Shown in pieces: positions 61,790 through 64,000 of a stretch of 64,000 nt of DNA. The position numbers were made by a program, and so were the translations under genes. The notes beneath the pieces were generated by a model, which worked only from the letters and a program-made list of their open reading frames with translations, did no database searches and was not told the DNA's origin. The stretch covers positions 62,001-126,000 of the forward strand of contig JAYUGJ010000071.1 of assembly GCA_043738425.1 (NCBI GenBank), written 5' to 3'. Positions within the stretch are counted from its first letter, which is position 1. Each line of letters begins with the position of its first letter. This stretch comes from PBB1 sp043738425 (GTDB taxonomy: Bacteria > Pseudomonadota > Gammaproteobacteria > Burkholderiales > Burkholderiaceae_C).

Positions 61790-63919
61790 TTACTCGTGCC
61801 CGCCAGGCGTCGCCGCTGGCTGCTGATCGCGGTCGATCAGCGCCTTCATCGACAGCTTGACGCGGCCTTTCTCGTCGGTCTCCATCACTTTGACCTTGAC
61901 GATCTGGCCTTCACTTAAAAAGTCGGTGACTTTTTCGACACGCTGGTGCGCGATCTGGCTGATATGCAGCAAACCGTCTTTGCCCGGCAGCAAATTGATC
62001 AACGCGCCGAAGTCCAAAATCTTGACCACCGGGCCTTCGTAGACCTTGCCGATTTCGACCTCGGCAGTGATTTCTTCGATGCGTTTTTTCGCATGCGCTG
62101 CCTTGTCGGCGTCGGTCGATGCGATGGTGATCGTGCCGTCTTCACCGATATCGATCGTGGTGCCGGTTTCTTCGGTCAATGCGCGGATCGTGGCACCACC
62201 CTTGCCGATGATGTCGCGGATTTTTTCCGGGTTGATCTTCATCGTGTACAGGCGCGGCGCGAACTGCGAGACCTCGGTATTCGCCGTGCCCATCGCCTCG
62301 ACCATCTTGCTCAAAATGTGCAGCCGGGCTTCTTTGGCCTGCGCCAAAGCGACCTGCATGATCTCTTTCGTGATGCCCTGGATCTTGATATCCATTTGCA
62401 GCGCGGTCACACCGGCGGTGGTGCCGGCGACTTTGAAATCCATGTCGCCCAAGTGATCTTCGTCGCCCAGGATATCGGTCAACACTGCAAACCGGTTGGC
62501 ATCTTTGATCAGACCCATCGCAATACCGGCCACATGCGCTTTCAGTGGCACACCGGCGTCCATCAGGGCCAAGCAGCCGCCGCATACCGACGCCATCGAC
62601 GACGATCCGTTCGACTCGGTGATTTCGGACACGACACGCATCGAGTACGGGAAGTCAGCACGGTCAGGCAGCACGGCAACCAGCGCGCGCTTGGCCAAGC
62701 GGCCGTGGCCGATTTCGCGGCGTTTCGGTGTGCCCACACGGCCGGTTTCGCCGGTCGCGAATGGAGGCATGTTGTAGTGCAGCATGAAGTGGTCGCTGTA
62801 CTCACCGGCCAGTGCATCGATCTTTTGCGAATCGCGGTCGGTGCCCAGAGTCGCAGCCACCAATGCCTGGGTTTCGCCGCGGGTGAACAGCGACGAGCCG
62901 TGCACGCGCGGCAGCACGCCGTTGCGAATTTCAATTTGCCGCACGGTGCGCGTGTCGCGGCCGTCGATACGCGGCTCGCCCGACAAAATCTGGCTGCGCA
63001 CAATCTTCGCTTCTATGTCGAACAGCACGTTGTCGACTTTGACTTTGTCGACCGCCGAGCCATCGTCAGACAACGCCGCTAGGGTGGCCGCCGTGACGTC
63101 GCGGGTGGCGTGCGTGCGGGCTTGTTTCGAGCGGATTTGGTACGCCGCGCGCAATGGTGCTTCGGCCAACGCAGTGACCTTGGCGATGAATGCGTCGTCT
63201 TTGGCTGGAGCGCTCCAGTCCCATGCTGGTTTGCCTGCATCACGCACCAAATCGTTGATAGCGGCGATGGCCACCTTGCACTGGTCGTGGCCGAAAACGA
63301 TGCCAGCCAGCATGATTTCTTCGCTCAGCTGTTTGGCTTCCGACTCGACCATCAACACCGCCGCTTGGGTGCCCGCGACCACCAAGTCCATGTGCGAGTG
63401 GAGCAGCTGCGTTTTGCCTGGGTTCAACACATATTCACCGTTGACGTAGCCGACGCGCGCCGCGCCGATCGGACCGTCGAACGGGATGCCTGAAATCGCC
63501 AACGCAGCGCTGGCGCCGATCAGTGCGGCGATGTCGGCCGACACTTCCGGATTCAACGACATCACGTGCACCACCACCTGCACTTCGTTGTAGAAGCCTT
63601 CGGGGAACAGCGGGCGCAATGGCCGGTCGATCAGGCGCGAGGTCAGCGTTTCCAGCTCGCTCGGGCGGCCTTCGCGTTTAAAGAAACTGCCCGGAATCTT
63701 TCCTGCAGCGTAGGTTTTTTCGAGGTAATCGACCGTCAGCGGGAAAAAATCCTGCCCCGGCTTGGCGTTCTTGGCACCGACCACGGTGGCCAGCACCACG
63801 GTGTCTTCAATATTGACCAGCACCGCACCGCCGGCTTGGCGTGCGATTTCGCCGGTTTCCAGCACCACGGTGTGCTGGCCCCATTGGAATGTTTTACTGA
63901 CTTTTTGGAACATGCTCAT
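61790..63919 (-). CDS. pnp: polyribonucleotide nucleotidyltransferase (PNPase)
   Basis: PNPase degrades RNA 3' to 5' using phosphate and is part of the degradosome in many bacteria. The 709-residue chain has two RNase PH-like domains: the first begins FQWGQHTVVLETGEIARQ, the second contains LFTRGETQALVAATLGT and GRLAKRALVAVLP. A KH domain (IRDIIGKGGATIRALTEETG) and an S1 domain (GKVYEGPVVKILDFGALINLLPGKDGLLHISQIA) follow. The start MSMFQKVSKTFQWG at 63919 has CCGGAGAGACAC upstream. Upstream DNA to 64000 holds no gene within the window; rpsO is the expected neighbour beyond it. Confidence 0.97.
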   Translation of the reverse strand: MSMFQKVSKTFQWGQHTVVLETGEIARQAGGAVLVNIEDTVVLATVVGAKNAKPGQDFFPLTVDYLEKTYAAGKIPGSFFKREGRPSELETLTSRLIDRPLRPLFPEGFYNEVQVVVHVMSLNPEVSADIAALIGASAALAISGIPFDGPIGAARVGYVNGEYVLNPGKTQLLHSHMDLVVAGTQAAVLMVESEAKQLSEEIMLAGIVFGHDQCKVAIAAINDLVRDAGKPAWDWSAPAKDDAFIAKVTALAEAPLRAAYQIRSKQARTHATRDVTAATLAALSDDGSAVDKVKVDNVLFDIEAKIVRSQILSGEPRIDGRDTRTVRQIEIRNGVLPRVHGSSLFTRGETQALVAATLGTDRDSQKIDALAGEYSDHFMLHYNMPPFATGETGRVGTPKRREIGHGRLAKRALVAVLPDRADFPYSMRVVSEITESNGSSSMASVCGGCLALMDAGVPLKAHVAGIAMGLIKDANRFAVLTDILGDEDHLGDMDFKVAGTTAGVTALQMDIKIQGITKEIMQVALAQAKEARLHILSKMVEAMGTANTEVSQFAPRLYTMKINPEKIRDIIGKGGATIRALTEETGTTIDIGEDGTITIASTDADKAAHAKKRIEEITAEVEIGKVYEGPVVKILDFGALINLLPGKDGLLHISQIAHQRVEKVTDFLSEGQIVKVKVMETDEKGRVKLSMKALIDRDQQPAATPGGHE

Positions 63920-64000
63920 GTGTCTCTCCGGTTGACATCAACGCCTTGCGGGTGGCGCCTTCGAACCCAGAGCTGCGACAACCTGGCGCGATGCCATTCC

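Overview
The window is chromosomal DNA from a high-GC betaproteobacterium, most likely a member of the Burkholderiales. The placement rests on several features seen together. These are the order pnp / quinone oxidoreductase / tpiA / secG / tRNA-Leu / nuoA-N / NUDIX / DUF1178, a tandem glycine riboswitch in front of gcvTHP, a PEP-CTERM protein, the DUF2069-YihY divergent pair, and a small MAKPNYSFEKRQ protein beside rpiA. No phage, plasmid, integrase, transposase or CRISPR array was found. Most of the window is core metabolism interrupted by repeat-rich joints.

Layout. 1-3.7 kb: the end of an unidentified gene, a small basic protein, rpiA, pyrD and a two-subunit 3-oxoacid CoA-transferase. 3.7-7.9 kb: an SDR, a YceH-family protein and a hybrid-style sensor kinase with two periplasmic solute-binding domains, on one strand. 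8-15.2 kb: ETF-ubiquinone oxidoreductase, then a two-aptamer glycine riboswitch controlling gcvT-gcvH-gcvP, then a DUF2805 protein. 15.2-19.4 kb: a four-gene OsmF/YehZYXW-type osmolyte ABC importer with all genes overlapping by 4 bases; its ATPase carries an in-frame 21-bp tandem repeat expansion. 19.6-24.5 kb: a PEP-CTERM protein whose natural ATG is followed by a stop at codon 3, and a three-gene module of membrane protein, MoxR AAA+ ATPase and DUF2201 metallopeptidase/VWA-like protein. 24.5-28.4 kb: an isochorismatase-like hydrolase, an array of REP-like repeats, and a TetR regulator divergent from a flavin-dependent HpaB/AbfD-family enzyme with a clear operator between them. 28.4-31.8 kb: glutathione-dependent formaldehyde oxidation (frmA-fghA), an SDR lacking the usual Tyr and a YfcG-like glutathione transferase. 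32-43.8 kb: exported catalase-like protein, Tat-type dienelactone hydrolase, CcdA plus thioredoxin, NTF2-like protein, patatin phospholipase, aroC, CBS protein, YihY/BrkB, DUF2069, a LuxR solo, DUF1178 and NUDIX. 43.9-59.1 kb: the complete 14-gene nuo operon (complex I), all on the minus strand. 59.1-64 kb: tRNA-Leu(GAG), secG, tpiA, a quinone oxidoreductase and pnp.

Functional coupling. Carbon metabolism (rpiA, tpiA, CoA-transferase, glycine cleavage, formaldehyde oxidation) yields NADH and reduced ETF, which complex I and ETF-QO pass to the quinone pool; PyrD also feeds quinone.

The most unusual signals are at DNA level. A 15-base word close to TTAAAGACCTGGCAC recurs about 19 times on both strands, in several reading frames and often through rare codons. 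REP-like GTTCGCCCTGAGC..GTCGAAGG elements and several minisatellite-like arrays (21 bp, 13 bp, 33-36 bp, 12 bp, 6 bp) also occur, some inside genes. All functional statements are from reading the sequence; no database search was run.
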